DNA from: an uncultured bacterium | GTDB lineage: Bacteria; Cyanobacteriota; Vampirovibrionia; Gastranaerophilales; Gastranaerophilaceae | Length of the DNA: 5,649 nt | Assembly: GCA_945833895.1 (NCBI GenBank) | Contig: CAMAGQ010000108.1 | Span: 1 to 5,649 of the forward strand | Reading direction: 5' to 3' | Shown here: positions 5,566 through 5,649 of the stretch, one piece after another | Position numbering within the stretch: position 1 is the stretch's first letter | Layout: each line of letters begins with the position of its first letter | The notes under the pieces: generated by a model | The model's input: the letters and a program-made list of their open reading frames with translations, nothing else | Told to the model about the DNA's origin: nothing | Database searches by the model: none | Translations under genes and position numbers: made by a program

Positions 5566-5649
5566 GGGGTGAGTAAATGTTATGGGATATTTGCTCAGTT
5601 CCCTCCCTCGTCGTTGGATTATTTGTAAGATATTTTATGCACCCTCTCC
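5566..5649. other. Right-edge stretch without a supportable gene
   Basis: Two overlapping forward frames stay open to the edge, from ATG 5577 (MLWDICSVPSLVV...) and ATG 5582 (MGYLLSSLPRRW...). Neither has a well-placed ribosome-binding site or a recognisable composition, and at most 24 codons are visible. The pyrimidine-rich CCCTCCCTC (5602-5610) and the final CACCCTCTCC are unlike the AT-rich genes nearby and would fit the beginning of an intergenic repeat. Nothing more can be said from this window. Confidence 0.3.
5570..5597. repeat. Imperfect inverted repeat beside the terminator
   Basis: TGAGTAAAT (5570-5578) can pair with ATTTGCTCA (5589-5597) over nine positions, eight Watson-Crick and one G-U on the plus strand, around a 10-nt loop. 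It is flanked by GGGG (5566-5569) and CCC (5602-5604). No U-tract follows, so it does not look like a terminator. It may be part of an intergenic repeat or a structured site. Confidence 0.3.

Overview
The window looks like a housekeeping stretch from an AT-rich, host-associated relative of the Cyanobacteria. The best guess is the non-photosynthetic class Vampirovibrionia (Melainabacteria), order Gastranaerophilales. This rests on three signs. The EF-G fragment resembles cyanobacterial EF-G, including YTNDLGTDI near its end and the stretch VAVFCAVGGVQSQSETVW. PurA reads like cyanobacterial PurA (ITDLL, NAGHTVV, HLIPSG). The last gene begins with a short polar leader followed by NFGMAL, a style I associate from memory with many small uncharacterised proteins of that order. 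The assignment is inference and was not checked by search.

Layout from left to right. Positions 1-601 (minus) hold the first 200 codons of fusA (EF-G), cut by the window edge. A 202-bp divergent gap follows with a candidate promoter on each strand. Positions 804-2087 (plus) hold complete purA, closed by a hairpin at 2091-2131. Convergent to it, on the minus strand, run gmk (4755-4195), coaBC (4026-2839) and a NIF3/DUF34 gene (2846-2130). coaBC and NIF3 overlap by 8 bp and must be co-transcribed. gmk is separated from coaBC by 168 bp that hold a weak terminator-like hairpin, a good promoter for coaBC, and a 27-codon open stretch resembling the C-terminal end of an XRE-type helix-turn-helix protein. 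Positions 4933-5502 (plus) hold an unrecognised 189-residue protein, closed by a very strong terminator with 15-bp perfect arms. The last 84 bases hold an imperfect inverted repeat and no gene I can support.

Functionally, the window combines translation elongation (EF-G), purine nucleotide synthesis (PurA for AMP, Gmk for GDP) and coenzyme A synthesis (CoaBC), plus a conserved metal-binding protein of unsettled function and one lineage-type orphan. No defence system, mobile element, CRISPR array or RNA gene is visible. I did not find a convincing new multi-gene system. The points most worth a second look are the apparently leaderless gmk start, the regulator-like remnant downstream of gmk, the orphan protein, and fusA lying without rpsL/rpsG beside it.
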